Positions 39,540 to 48,455 of a DNA stretch of 64,000 nucleotides are shown in pieces; positions within the stretch are counted from its first letter, which is position 1; the number at the start of each line of letters is the position of its first letter. The notes beneath the pieces are model-generated. The model was not told the origin of the DNA, made no database searches, and saw nothing but the letters and a program-made list of their open reading frames with translations. The position numbers and the translations under genes are program-made. The stretch lies in the NCBI RefSeq assembly GCF_004342665.1, contig NZ_SMBY01000003.1, positions 62,001-126,000 on the forward strand. Reading direction: 5' to 3'. Source of the stretch: Samsonia erythrinae. Lineage in GTDB: Bacteria; Pseudomonadota; Gammaproteobacteria; Enterobacterales; Enterobacteriaceae.

Positions 39540-39721
39540 CAAAATGGTGGCGTAAGCGCAGTATTGACGCGTTTCCCGCTCGCGAGAACGAGCTGTTGGT
39601 AGAACGCGTTAAATAGGCCGATCGTCACGTTATTGCTTCTCGCCCCGAAAAAACGCATGGTGTATCACGCCGCGGCTGCGACGTGACCCATCCCGAGCAG
39701 ATATCAGAACTAACGGATAAC
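39540..39721 (+). pseudogene. Possible broken coding fragment
   Basis: One plus-strand frame reads like protein: KWWRKRSIDAFPARENELLV, then ERVK, a TAG stop, then ADRHVIASRPEKTHGVSRRG and CDVTHPEQISELTDN before a TAA at about 39722. There is no start with a ribosome site, and the family is not recognised. It could be a decayed gene tail or chance. Convergent with the usp gene. Confidence 0.25.
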
Positions 39722-40138
39722 TAACACTGACATTTTCGCATGGCGAACGATCGCGGCGGCATTAGAGCCAAGCAGGTAAGTTTTCACATTTGGCCGCCGC
39801 GAACCAACGACAATTAAATCGGCATTAATTTCCTCCGCCAGCGATAGGACCTCATCTCTGGGGGGCCCAAAGCTAACGCTGCATGACAAACGCGATGGCG
39901 GAAGGTCTATTGTTTTCATGATCGCCTTGAGCTTGTCGTTCGCCTTCACCACCGCCTCGTTTTCAAATTCTTTGATGCCAAAGGAATATGCGGATAAAAA
40001 CGCAGACGCATCTGGAAGAGAATGAAAAAGGTGTATTGCGGCACCTGACATTTTCGCCAACCTCACCGCGTGCGTAATTGCATGGCTGGTGAGTTCATCT
40101 TCTTCTATATCGACTGGTACGAGAATTGTCGTATACAT
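39710..40138 (-). CDS. Universal stress protein, UspF type
   Basis: 142-residue single-domain Usp. The N-terminal strand TILVPVDI and the C-terminal nucleotide-binding signature VVGSRRPNVKTYLLGSNAAA are those of the UspF/UspG branch, with near identity to E. coli UspF over TYLLGSNAAAIVRHA. Probably binds ATP and acts in stress survival or adhesion. The ATG at 40138 is preferred to a GTG two codons earlier. It lies among other stress-related small genes. Confidence 0.88.
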   Translation of the reverse strand: MYTTILVPVDIEEDELTSHAITHAVRLAKMSGAAIHLFHSLPDASAFLSAYSFGIKEFENEAVVKANDKLKAIMKTIDLPPSRLSCSVSFGPPRDEVLSLAEEINADLIVVGSRRPNVKTYLLGSNAAAIVRHAKMSVLVIR

Positions 40139-40294
40139 AATCACCGATCCCCAAAGTGGATGACTGCTTATCTGTCAGTATGTAAGAAACCGAGTCCATC
40201 TGCTATCTGGGGAATATGATCTCGTTCACTTTTATGCAAGTTACCGGCTATTTTCTGCATAAAATGCCCTATAAACAGACCGATGCTTTTACTT

Positions 40295-40750
40295 TTAAAG
40301 GGATCGCGAATAGATACGCGACAATCCTCCCCACGGGTGATAGCCCATGCCGGTAAAGTGGAATCCATACCGTTCGTAAAAACCTTGCAGTTCAGTACAT
40401 AAATGCAGGCGGGAAAAACCTATCCGGCGAGCCTCCTGAGCCAGATGTTCGATCAGCAACCCCGCATAACCGTTACCGCGGTGATCCTCTTCCACATACA
40501 GCGCGCACAGCCAGGGGTAGAGATCCATACGGCTGATAAAATCATTGGTCACCAACCCCGTTCCGCCAAGAATGTCCCCTTCCTTTTCCAGCAAGTACCA
40601 ATCCGGTAATGGATTGTCAGCACCAATACAGTGGGTAATACAATCTTCATAAAGCATTCCTGTTTCATCCGATGCCCAATGGCGCTGAAAATAGTCAATT
40701 GCGTGTTTTTTATATTCAGGATGACGCCTGACAGAAATAATGTTTAGCAT
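40295..40750 (-). CDS. GNAT family N-acetyltransferase
   Basis: 151 residues with the GNAT acetyl-CoA site EEDHRGNGYAGLLIEHLAQE at about 95-114 and a C-terminal CTELQGFYERYGFHFTGMGY. Substrate unknown: small molecule, aminoglycoside-like compound or protein N-terminus. Not linked to an antitoxin, so a toxin role is not supported. Stands alone between usp and ariR. Confidence 0.85.
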   Translation of the reverse strand: MLNIISVRRHPEYKKHAIDYFQRHWASDETGMLYEDCITHCIGADNPLPDWYLLEKEGDILGGTGLVTNDFISRMDLYPWLCALYVEEDHRGNGYAGLLIEHLAQEARRIGFSRLHLCTELQGFYERYGFHFTGMGYHPWGGLSRIYSRSL

Positions 40751-41181
40751 ACAGTTAACCGTTCATTCTTATAAAACAATGATACTCTCCGTTTCTTACC
40801 CTACTCTTGCATGTTAATACCAGACGTCAAAACCCGCTACTTAATAGTTCAAATGGATTAAATGAATTCCAGCATGTCGCCATCATCCTATAATTTATCG
40901 CTGAACGTAATCACGCGCTATTTAACACATTGATATCACGCTATATCGTGTAATCCCCTTAGAATAATGGGGTGAAAAGGATAAAACCATATCACCGTCC
41001 TTCTGATCTTTTAACGTCAGATAAGTGATTAGGTCATTATAATTATTTATCCTGCCGACTGGTTTTATGTGCATGATGGGCTAAAATAAATGGGTCATTT
41101 CTTCATCGCTGACGGGCGCTCCAGTGAAGCTCACCAGAAAACCGGTCACGATATCATCAGCACATTAGGGAGGGGGAAGTT
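40751..41181. other. Gap between the GNAT and ariR genes
   Basis: 431 bases without a gene, AT-rich. Contains a short inverted repeat CACG-CTATAT-CGTG (40937-40950) and AATCCCCTTAGAATAATGGG nearby, possible operator or hairpin elements. Promoters of both divergent genes are expected here. Confidence 0.45.
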
Positions 41182-41436
41182 ATGTATTCAGAGATGACGC
41201 CAAACGAGCACTTAAGCTCGGATGTCCTGGGTCTGGAATCCCAAATCAGCGATAGTGAAATACTCGGTAATGTTGTGGAAGAGATCATACGGTCAGGCGA
41301 CAGCGTTAGTAACAAAGCTATAATCGCAAAATTGGTAAACAAGATTGAAACGGAGACCAATGCCGTCTTTCAGGAAAGATACCGTTCACTGCTGGAATTT
41401 GTGGTTTTTAAAACGCAGGATGATGTTCTTATTTAA
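41182..41436 (+). CDS. AriR/YmgB family biofilm and acid-resistance regulator
   Basis: 84 residues. The core SDSEILGNVVEEIIRSGDSV followed by SNKAIIAKLVNKIETETN aligns with E. coli YmgB (AriR) and YcgZ, small helical dimers that promote RcsB-dependent colanic acid and acid resistance and lower curli. A very strong GGAGGGGG lies seven bases before the ATG. Standalone here, without the ymgA or ycgZ neighbours. Confidence 0.78.
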   Translation: MYSEMTPNEHLSSDVLGLESQISDSEILGNVVEEIIRSGDSVSNKAIIAKLVNKIETETNAVFQERYRSLLEFVVFKTQDDVLI

Positions 41437-41973
41437 CTTGCGAAAATACCTTTTTCTTCCCTTTTGATGAGATGCAGGTTTATTTCATTCACGGTTTACT
41501 TATGCACGAACGTGTCAATAATGAATAATAAAGATACAAGTGTTATCACTATCTTTAATGATCGTTATCGCATAATTAATATTTCCGTGGCACGCACATC
41601 TTTATTTTTATCTACTCGTCGTCTTCATTTCTGTATAAATCAAGTTGGCAAACGCTCGTTGGGCCGCCACAAACGATAAGGATGTGTAGCAAAATTTCAT
41701 GACACCCGTGCTAAGCGAATAAAGAGGATTATCATGTCGCCGTCACTTACCCTGAAGATGATAAATTTTGTCTTTTATCCGATCCTTATGTTTTTCAGCA
41801 TGAAGTGCAGACGATACATTCGTTGTAGAAACAAAATAAGTCCCGCCTGATCTCAACGCGCATCAAAAACTAACGATCTGTGTTTAAACAAAAATAGTAT
41901 GAAAAGGCAAATCCATAATCACAAAAGGAGACGATAAATGGCTGGCAGAGAGAAATATGATTAACGCGTGAAG
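41437..41973. other. Gap between ariR and tRNA-Ser
   Basis: 537 bases, mostly AT-rich, with no gene longer than 30 codons that looks real. At 41938-41964 an AAGGAG (41925-41930) is perfectly placed before an ATG opening an eight-codon frame (MAGREKYD, then stop), which could be the stub of a small stress protein. Confidence 0.4.
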
Positions 41974-42061
41974 TGGCGGAGGAGTAGAGATTCGAACTCT
42001 AGAACGCTTTCGCGTCGCCGGTTTTCAAGACCGGTGCCTTCAACCACTCGGCCACTCCTCC
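41974..42061 (-). tRNA. serT: tRNA-Ser (anticodon UGA)
   Basis: 88 nucleotides including encoded CCA. Acceptor GGAGGAG pairs with CTCCTCC; the anticodon stem-loop has CTTGAAA, giving TGA; a long variable arm (GCGACGCGAAAGCG region) identifies a serine tRNA; the T-arm has GTTCGAATC. It lies upstream of yccA exactly as serT in E. coli. Its 3-prime end faces the accessory region, a position commonly used for integration, though no att duplicate was seen. Confidence 0.97.
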
Positions 42062-42271
42062 GCAGTGACGCGAACTATAAACAGTGCATGAGATCTTGTA
42101 AAGCGTCATCGCGCTCGATTGCCTGAAAAACAACCTAACAGGACGTAAGCGCGCGTAAAGTCGCCAGAATGGACATAAATGCAACGCGCTATTTCTGCGA
42201 TGATTCGACCGGTGAAGGTAAACGCAATGATCTGCGCCATTTCGCTTTAAACGAAATGATGAATTGACAGC

Positions 42272-42286
42272 GTAAAGAAGGGTAAA
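42272..42286 (+). promoter_or_regulatory. CpxR box upstream of yccA
   Basis: GTAAAGAAGGGTAAA is a perfect GTAAA-N5-GTAAA CpxR recognition site, 74 bases before the yccA ATG. E. coli yccA is a known Cpx regulon member, so envelope-stress induction is probably kept. Confidence 0.82.
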
Positions 42287-42359
42287 CCGTCTTTAATAAC
42301 ATTCTGCAACTATTTATTCTTGGATATTAGATACTAGCACCCTAGAGAGAGTCTCTGAT

Positions 42360-43019
42360 ATGGATCGTATTGTTGTTTCCTCTACCCGTGAAAGTTCGCT
42401 ACTCAGCACTCACAAAGTGCTGCGAAACACCTATTTTCTTCTGTCGCTGACGCTGGGTTTTTCCGCCGTAACGGCAACGGTAAGTACCGTGCTGAATCTG
42501 CCTGCGCCCGGCCTGTTATTAATGCTGGTTGGTTTTTATGGTCTGATGTTCCTGACGCATAAACTGGCGAACAGTCCGGCAGGTATTTTGGCCGCGTTCG
42601 CGCTGACGGGCTTTATGGGTTATACGCTCGGCCCGCTATTAAGTTCGCTGATCGCTTCCGGCGCGAGCGATATCGTTATGCTGGCGTTAGGCGGCACGGC
42701 GCTGGTGTTTTTCTGCTGTTCAGCCTATGTGTTGACGACGCGTAAGGATATGTCCTTCCTGTCTGGCATGATGATGGCAGGGTTTGTCGTTCTGGTAGTC
42801 GCTGTCATTGCCAATCTGTTTTTACAAATCCCGGCGCTGCATCTGGCGATCAGCGCGCTGTTCATTCTGTTCTCTGCAGGCGCCATCCTGTGGGAAACCA
42901 GCAACATCATCCACGGCGGCGAAACCAACTACATTCGGGCGACGGTTAGCCTGTATGTCGCGATATACAACATCTTCGTTAGCCTGTTGAGCATTCTGGG
43001 CATTATGCGTAACGACTAA
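42360..43019 (+). CDS. yccA: FtsH modulator YccA (Bax inhibitor-1 family)
   Basis: 219-residue inner-membrane protein with seven predicted helices. In E. coli it binds the FtsH protease and restrains it when Sec translocons jam. The C-terminal [20 protein letters not shown] is highly conserved, and the N-terminus [20 protein letters not shown] matches the cytosolic tail that FtsH grips. A CpxR box lies upstream and a strong terminator follows. Confidence 0.95.
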   Translation: MDRIVVSSTRESSLLSTHKVLRNTYFLLSLTLGFSAVTATVSTVLNLPAPGLLLMLVGFYGLMFLTHKLANSPAGILAAFALTGFMGYTLGPLLSSLIASGASDIVMLALGGTALVFFCCSAYVLTTRKDMSFLSGMMMAGFVVLVVAVIANLFLQIPALHLAISALFILFSAGAILWETSNIIHGGETNYIRATVSLYVAIYNIFVSLLSILGIMRND

Positions 43020-43040
43020 GTCTCGTTTATTGTCCTCTCC

Positions 43041-43070
43041 AAGCCCCAATTTCTCCGGGGCTTTTTTTTA
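43041..43070 (+). terminator. yccA terminator
   Basis: Stem AGCCCC (43042-43047) / GGGGCT (43057-43062) followed by eight T. Twenty-two bases after yccA. Confidence 0.9.
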
Positions 43071-43131
43071 TTCCGGTTCAGACAGAAAAATTTGTTAAAC
43101 TGCGAACAGTCGTAGTGCAGGTGGAGAGAAG

Positions 43132-43461
43132 ATGTTGGAGTTTGAAGGGCGAACGATCGCAACAGATGCCCAGGGTTACCTCATGGACAGTACGGAGTGG
43201 AGCGAAGCATTGTCTCCCATGTTAGCCGCGCAGGAAGGCATCGAATTGACCGAAGCGCATTGGGAAGTCATCCGGTTTGTGCGGAATTTTTATCTCGAAT
43301 TTAATACCTCACCGGCGATACGCATGCTGGTGAAAGCCATGGCGCAAAAGTACGGCGAAGAAAAAGGCAATAGCCGTTATCTGTATCGACTGTTTCCTAA
43401 AGGGCCAGCCAAGCAGGCGACTAAAATCGCCGGCCTACCCAAACCGGTGAAATGCATCTAG
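43132..43461 (+). CDS. tusE: Sulfurtransferase TusE
   Basis: 109-residue DsrC-family protein, last carrier in the TusA-TusBCD-TusE relay that delivers sulfur to MnmA for 2-thiouridine at tRNA position 34. The acceptor Cys108 is in the invariant C-terminus [29 protein letters not shown] and [18 protein letters not shown] are hallmarks. Convergent with acyP. Confidence 0.96.
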   Translation: MLEFEGRTIATDAQGYLMDSTEWSEALSPMLAAQEGIELTEAHWEVIRFVRNFYLEFNTSPAIRMLVKAMAQKYGEEKGNSRYLYRLFPKGPAKQATKIAGLPKPVKCI

Positions 43462-43473
43462 GCCTATTCCGGG

Positions 43474-43752
43474 TCAATAACGGATCGAAAAACGTTCATA
43501 GTCAGTCTTACCATGCGGCTCAATAAGCACCTTATCAACCCGGGCGCTTCGCGGGCCCCCTTGTTTAAGCCAGCTAAGCAGCGTTTCAACCGCGTCCTGC
43601 TCACCGTTTGTCACCACTTCCACGCTGCCGTCATCACAATTGCGCGCGTAACCATTCAGCCCAAGCTTCACGGCCTGATGTTGTGTGCTGTAGCGAAATC
43701 CAACGCCTTGAACCAGACCATAGACATACGCCACGACAGCTATTTTTGCCAT
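43474..43752 (-). CDS. acyP: Acylphosphatase
   Basis: 92-residue enzyme that hydrolyses acyl phosphates. The catalytic Arg20 is in [10 protein letters not shown] and Asn38 in [14 protein letters not shown]. The ATG at 43752 ([12 protein letters not shown]) is preceded by GGAGGA; an upstream 12-codon extension is open but unlikely. In E. coli rlmI lies next to it; here the next gene is hspQ. Confidence 0.93.
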   Translation of the reverse strand: MAKIAVVAYVYGLVQGVGFRYSTQHQAVKLGLNGYARNCDDGSVEVVTNGEQDAVETLLSWLKQGGPRSARVDKVLIEPHGKTDYERFSIRY

Positions 43753-43995
43753 ATTTTCCTCCTTCCCAACGCTGAACGCCAATAACACGTCAGCAGCAGG
43801 GCTGTATATTCTATAAATTTACACCATACTATTAATCATGTACTCAATCCGTGCTCCACTTAAGAACACCGCGCAGCATCACTTGAAAAAACGGAATACC
43901 GCTCTGCCTCAGAGGTCGTTGTCGGACGAATGCCATGGCCGCATCCGTCTTATCTGTCGTACACAGAAAGCGGTATCAATTTTTCGGGAGGTTAT

Positions 43996-44304
43996 ATGAT
44001 CATCTGTAAATTCAGTATCGGACAGCAGATTCGTCATAAATTCCTCGGGTATCCAGGCGTCATTATTGATATCGACCCTGAGTACTCATTGGAAACGCCC
44101 CCGTGGGAAGAGATAAGCGACACTGACACATCGCGCTCCGAGCCGTGGTATCACGTGGTGATGGAAAATGATGAAGGGCAACCGGTCCACACCTATCTGG
44201 CGGAAGCGCATTTGATAAAGGAAGAACTTTCCGAACACGATAACCCTTCTCTCAATGAACTGGCCGAAGCCATTCAACGTCGGGCCCCCTATCTGCGCCA
44301 TTAG
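43996..44304 (+). CDS. hspQ: Heat shock protein HspQ
   Basis: 102-residue protein that binds hemimethylated DNA and acts as a specificity factor for Lon. [20 protein letters not shown] and [20 protein letters not shown] are the family core. The ATG at 43996 follows GGGAGG and matches E. coli; a 22-codon upstream extension is rejected. The gene is directly preceded by acyP, with no rlmI between. Confidence 0.94.
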   Translation: MIICKFSIGQQIRHKFLGYPGVIIDIDPEYSLETPPWEEISDTDTSRSEPWYHVVMENDEGQPVHTYLAEAHLIKEELSEHDNPSLNELAEAIQRRAPYLRH

Positions 44305-44367
44305 AGGCAGTGCCAAGAGCAGGCCCGGATAGGTTGCCTCGCCGGTATCACACTCAATGCTTGCGGC

Positions 44368-44781
44368 TTATTTAGTCAACCCCAGCCGGGGGATTTCGAT
44401 TTTCGGGCAACGATCCATCACAACCTGTAAACCGGCGTTGCGTGCTAAAATAGCCGCCTGCGCGTTGATAACGCCAATTTGCAACCATAAGACGCTAGCG
44501 CCGATAGCAATGGCCTCTTTAGCGATCTCATAGGCCGCTTCAGGCTGACGAAAAACATCCACCATATCAACCGGCTTAGGAATATCCGCTAAGCGGGCAT
44601 AGACTTTTTGTCCTAAAAGCGTCTGTCCGGCCAGTTTGGGACTAACGGGAATCACGTCATAACCTTGTGTAAGCAGATACGCCATCACGCCATAGCTTGG
44701 TCGCGATGGCGTATCGCTCGCCCCGACAAGCGCAATCGTTTTAACCGAGCCCAGCACCGCTTTGATATCGCTGTCATTCAT
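44368..44781 (-). CDS. yccU: CoA-binding protein YccU
   Basis: 137-residue Rossmann-like CoA-binding domain. IALVGASDTPSRPSYGVM is the nucleotide loop; VINAQAAILARNAGLQVVMD and RCPKIEIPRLGL close the domain. The start MNDSDIKAVL at 44781 aligns with E. coli. Function unknown. Convergent with hspQ. Confidence 0.92.
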   Translation of the reverse strand: MNDSDIKAVLGSVKTIALVGASDTPSRPSYGVMAYLLTQGYDVIPVSPKLAGQTLLGQKVYARLADIPKPVDMVDVFRQPEAAYEIAKEAIAIGASVLWLQIGVINAQAAILARNAGLQVVMDRCPKIEIPRLGLTK

Positions 44782-45018
44782 ATTATTCAGCCTCTTTCGC
44801 ATGGTTTATTTCAGTGTATCGTAGATTCCACGCGCGAGGTGAAATCACCGCTTTTCATTTCCCATTCCACGTCGCCTCGATGAAACAGCGCTGACCACGT
44901 CGTTCAATGGAGGATGTCGGCCCGAACAATATCATGACAGTCTGTTGCAAACTGAAACCTTTGACACACCAGGCCAATTACTCAACAATATGTAACCTGT
45001 TCGTCATCTGAGAAAATT

Positions 45019-45543
45019 ATGAAATTCAGCTTTATTACCGCCTGCCTTTTCATCGCTGGCTTATGTGGTTCAGCCTTCGCGGCAACAACGCTGAAATTGG
45101 ATCAGAAAGTCGATCTTCTCATGGTTGATGGACAAAAAATGGCAGGTTCGCTGCTGAAAGGTGCCGATAGCCTTGAACTCAGCAACGGTCAACACCAAAT
45201 TTTGTTCAAGGTTGTCAAAACTGTCGATGCGCAGACCGGCCTGCCCGCCACCTATTTCCCCCAAACGTTTATTGCGGCGTTTAATACTGAAAATGTGCTG
45301 GCTGTTTCATTTAAACTGCCGCCGCTGCAAACATTTCAGGATCGCAAAAATTTTACCGTCCAGCCCCAATACCAATTGCTTGATGAGAAAAACCGGGCTA
45401 TCCCCGTTCTCAGCGATGCGTTGGCGATTGCTGAGAGTGAATTACCTGACATAGAGAGAAAGATGTCGGAATATAACGCGTCGGCGAAGGGAGCCTCGGT
45501 AGCGAGCTTTGCCGCCACGCTGAACGAATCTGTAAGTTGGTGA
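45019..45543 (+). CDS. yccT: YccT/CsgI family periplasmic protein (DUF2057), short form
   Basis: 174 residues with a Sec signal peptide (MKFSFITACLFIAGLCGSAF, cleavage after AFA at about residue 21). DUF2057 proteins such as E. coli CsgI (220 aa) slow curli assembly in the periplasm. TLKLDQKVDLLMVDGQKMAG and YQLLDEKNRAIPVLSDAL fit the family. It is about 45 residues shorter than the E. coli protein, lost from the C-terminal part, so activity is uncertain. Confidence 0.85.
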   Translation: MKFSFITACLFIAGLCGSAFAATTLKLDQKVDLLMVDGQKMAGSLLKGADSLELSNGQHQILFKVVKTVDAQTGLPATYFPQTFIAAFNTENVLAVSFKLPPLQTFQDRKNFTVQPQYQLLDEKNRAIPVLSDALAIAESELPDIERKMSEYNASAKGASVASFAATLNESVSW

Positions 45544-45680
45544 TTTTACGCGCGGCTACGTCAGAACTTTGATAGCGGTTTGCCTTTTTCTGTATTTATC
45601 CCTTTGCACTAAAACAGCGTTTTCGTAATCTGTCTTTACCTTAGTTTCAGCATGACTACACCAGATTGAAGGATGTCACT

Positions 45681-46139
45681 ATGGAGTTCACCACCCGCAC
45701 CATCGCCGCGCAAAAGCACATTGCGCTGGTCGCGCATGATCACTGTAAACAGGCTTTATTAGATTGGGTTAGTGAAAATAAACAACAACTTGCAGAACAT
45801 GTCCTTTATGCCACGGGCACAACAGGCAACCTGATTCAGTTAAATACCGGCCTGCCCGTCAAAAGCATGTTAAGCGGCCCCATGGGAGGCGACCAACAGG
45901 TTGGCGCGTTAATCTCCGAAGGGAAAATCGACCTGATGATCTTTTTTTGGGACCCGCTCAATGCCGTGCCGCATGACCCTGACGTAAAGGCACTACTGAG
46001 GCTGGCGACGGTATGGAACATTCCGGTTGCGACCAACCGGGCAACGGCTGACTTTCTGATTAACTCCGCGCTATTTAAAGAACCGGTTCAGATTACTATC
46101 CCTGACTACCAGCGCTATTTGCAAGACCGTCTGAAATAG
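45681..46139 (+). CDS. mgsA: Methylglyoxal synthase
   Basis: 152 residues. Converts dihydroxyacetone phosphate to methylglyoxal, a bypass of lower glycolysis when phosphate is short. Catalytic Asp71 in GPMGGDQQ and His98 in VPHDPD, both at E. coli numbers; phosphate-binding ATGTTGNLI is at 44-52. The ATG at 45681 follows GAAGGA; five codons upstream are also open. Confidence 0.96.
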   Translation: MEFTTRTIAAQKHIALVAHDHCKQALLDWVSENKQQLAEHVLYATGTTGNLIQLNTGLPVKSMLSGPMGGDQQVGALISEGKIDLMIFFWDPLNAVPHDPDVKALLRLATVWNIPVATNRATADFLINSALFKEPVQITIPDYQRYLQDRLK

Positions 46140-46216
46140 TCGCCGTCGCCAATAGACCAGCGATGCTTTGCTTGCTGGTCTTCGCCCTGTTAACGCACGG
46201 CGTTTTGAACTTTTTG

Positions 46217-48274
46217 TCACCCCGGTTTACGTTGCTTCGGCACCCCCAGTCGATGGAGATGTTCGATAAAGACGGATGGGTTCTTTACATCTTGTAGTAA
46301 CCAGACGCGGTGTTTCGCTCTGGTTAGCGCCACATACAGTAAGCGACGCTCCTCCGCATCCGGGAAATCCTCAGGTTCGGGCAATAATACCGTTTCCATC
46401 ACCGATTCACGGGCTGGCGCCGGGAAACCGTCTTTCCCATCATGCAAGCCGACTATAATGACATATTCCGCCTGCTGCCCTTTACTGGCATGTACCGTCA
46501 TAAAATCAAGCGGTAAATTCGGCCATCGGGTCGCAGCCTTATCCAGAATATCAGGGCGTAAATGGTGATAACGGGCCAGGATCAGAACGCGTTCATCAGC
46601 CTTAACAAACCCACTTAGCTTGTCCAGCAGCGGCTCAAGCTGCTCCTGAGGCAGGATAGTCACCGCTTTTTTGTCGCCTTTGCTCAGGCTATTTAGCGGT
46701 TTTCTCAACTGATAAGGGTTCTGCTGTATAAACGTGTTGGCGATCTCCCCGATACGATCATTAAAGCGGTAAGTGGTATCCAGCGCGCACTGTTCACTCA
46801 CGCCGAAATGCTGTTCAAACGCGGTCGTCAGCGTCAGCTCAGCGCCGCTAAAGCGGTAAATCGCCTGCCAATCATCTCCCACGGCAAAAAGGCAGGTACG
46901 GCTATTTTGCCTGCGTAATGCCGCAAGCAACTTTGCCCGCTGTGGCGAAATGTCCTGAAATTCATCCACCAGTATGTGCTTCCACGGGCTTACAAAGCGC
47001 CCTTTATCAAGCAGGTTCACGGCCTGATGGATTAGACCGGAGAAATCGACGGCATTCTCCTCCTTGAGCGCTTTTTTCCAGGCTTTCAGCAGCGGCGCCA
47101 TCAGGCGAATACGCTGCTGAAATTGCGCCCGAATCGATTCCGGCGCTTGTTCTATCATTTCATTCTGACTACCACCATGCATACGCATCAGTCCCAGCCA
47201 ACGTTCCAGCCGTCCCGCCAGCCGGTTCGCCAGCATCGGGTCATTCCAGAAATCACCTTCGGACACCGCCCACCCCAGCTCTTCCGTTAACCACCGCCGC
47301 CAGCCGTTAGCCTGCGTTTTTTTCTCGTGACATTGCTGTTGCCAGTGAGTAATCAGCAACTCACGCCGCCGTTTTGCATCACTTTCCAACTGGCTGACGA
47401 TCGGGGCTTTGCGGCTGGCCTGTTGAATAATGTGCAATGCCAGCGCGTGGAACGTCTTAGCCTGAATCGCCTCAGTGTGGAGCCTTTCTTGGATCCGCTC
47501 ATTCATCTCTTCTGCCGCCTTACGACCGAATGCCAGCAGCAGAATCTGATCGGGCGTGGCCGCTTGCCGATGGAGTAGCCATGCCGCTCTGGCGACCAGC
47601 ACCGAAGTTTTTCCGCTTCCCGCCCCGGCGAGAACCAGCACACCGTCTTCGCCATTAATCACGGCCTGGCTCTGAGACACATTGAGCGGCGAGCGCTCCA
47701 CCGACCCGAAGAAAGCCTGCTCTGCCTCAAGGGTACGCGCCATCCATGCCTGATTAGCCGCAACCCGCATCTCATCGCCCCGCTCAAGCCAGTTCAAACA
47801 GCATTGATAGTTTTCACGGCAGTTATCGAATGCGTCGAGCCGAGATGCGGGCAGCGGCAGCGCCGCCAGAGAATCACGGATGTCACGCTGTAATGTCGCC
47901 AGCGCCTGACGACTCAGCCAGTTATCCTGCTGCGTCAATGTTTGAACGCTGTCCATTTGGCGCTGCAAAACCTCGGCGCTGACCTGGCTCATGTCTTCGC
48001 TCCAGCTAAGCCAGGATTTAAGCAGGTGGTGATAAAAAGCCTGCGTTTCCTGCCACTCAGTACCGTGCAGGCGAACGACTTTTCCAGCGGGCAACTCAAA
48101 CTCCAGCTCTCCCCATACCAGCCCTCTTTTACAGTGGATACTCAGCAACTGATTAAACGGGATCAGGTATTCGTGTTTATCGCCACTCACTTCAACACCG
48201 GCATTCAGTAATCGCACCCGGTTATAAGGATGCTGAGCCAAATGTTTGCCTAACGAGGTGGATTTCAGTTCCAT
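46217..48274 (-). CDS. helD: DNA helicase IV
   Basis: 685-residue UvrD-like superfamily 1A 3-to-5-prime helicase linked to RecF-pathway recombination. Walker A is LAGAGSGKTS at about 219-228, motif II is VDEFQDIS, followed by GDDWQAIYRFSGAE and the C-terminal TVHASKGQQAEYVI and YVALTRAKHRVW. The N-terminal quarter is the HelD-specific domain. Same length as E. coli HelD (684). Convergent with mgsA and divergent from yccF. Confidence 0.96.
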   Translation of the reverse strand: MELKSTSLGKHLAQHPYNRVRLLNAGVEVSGDKHEYLIPFNQLLSIHCKRGLVWGELEFELPAGKVVRLHGTEWQETQAFYHHLLKSWLSWSEDMSQVSAEVLQRQMDSVQTLTQQDNWLSRQALATLQRDIRDSLAALPLPASRLDAFDNCRENYQCCLNWLERGDEMRVAANQAWMARTLEAEQAFFGSVERSPLNVSQSQAVINGEDGVLVLAGAGSGKTSVLVARAAWLLHRQAATPDQILLLAFGRKAAEEMNERIQERLHTEAIQAKTFHALALHIIQQASRKAPIVSQLESDAKRRRELLITHWQQQCHEKKTQANGWRRWLTEELGWAVSEGDFWNDPMLANRLAGRLERWLGLMRMHGGSQNEMIEQAPESIRAQFQQRIRLMAPLLKAWKKALKEENAVDFSGLIHQAVNLLDKGRFVSPWKHILVDEFQDISPQRAKLLAALRRQNSRTCLFAVGDDWQAIYRFSGAELTLTTAFEQHFGVSEQCALDTTYRFNDRIGEIANTFIQQNPYQLRKPLNSLSKGDKKAVTILPQEQLEPLLDKLSGFVKADERVLILARYHHLRPDILDKAATRWPNLPLDFMTVHASKGQQAEYVIIVGLHDGKDGFPAPARESVMETVLLPEPEDFPDAEERRLLYVALTRAKHRVWLLQDVKNPSVFIEHLHRLGVPKQRKPG

Positions 48275-48455
48275 GATGTTCGCGCCATGACTGTATAGAG
48301 GTTATTCGGCTAGTTTTTAACTTCACTGTTCCCTAGTTTACCCGTTATCTGACATCCCCCTCTAGCCTTAAAAACAGGTTAGGATATCCTGACACTTGAT
48401 GTGATAATTCTTTAACCATCAGAGAGTTTGCCTAACCTGTAAATATAGGAAAACT

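Noticed and set aside
40295-40750. GNAT acetyltransferase as toxin of a GNAT-RHH toxin-antitoxin pair with the RHH protein at 38510
   Set aside because: The two are 1.5 kb apart with three features between, and the GNAT lacks the small-toxin appearance of TacT/AtaT; no operon.
37420-41973. Integrated prophage or plasmid next to tRNA-Ser
   Set aside because: No integrase, transposase or repeated tRNA end was found; only an eroded accessory segment can be claimed.
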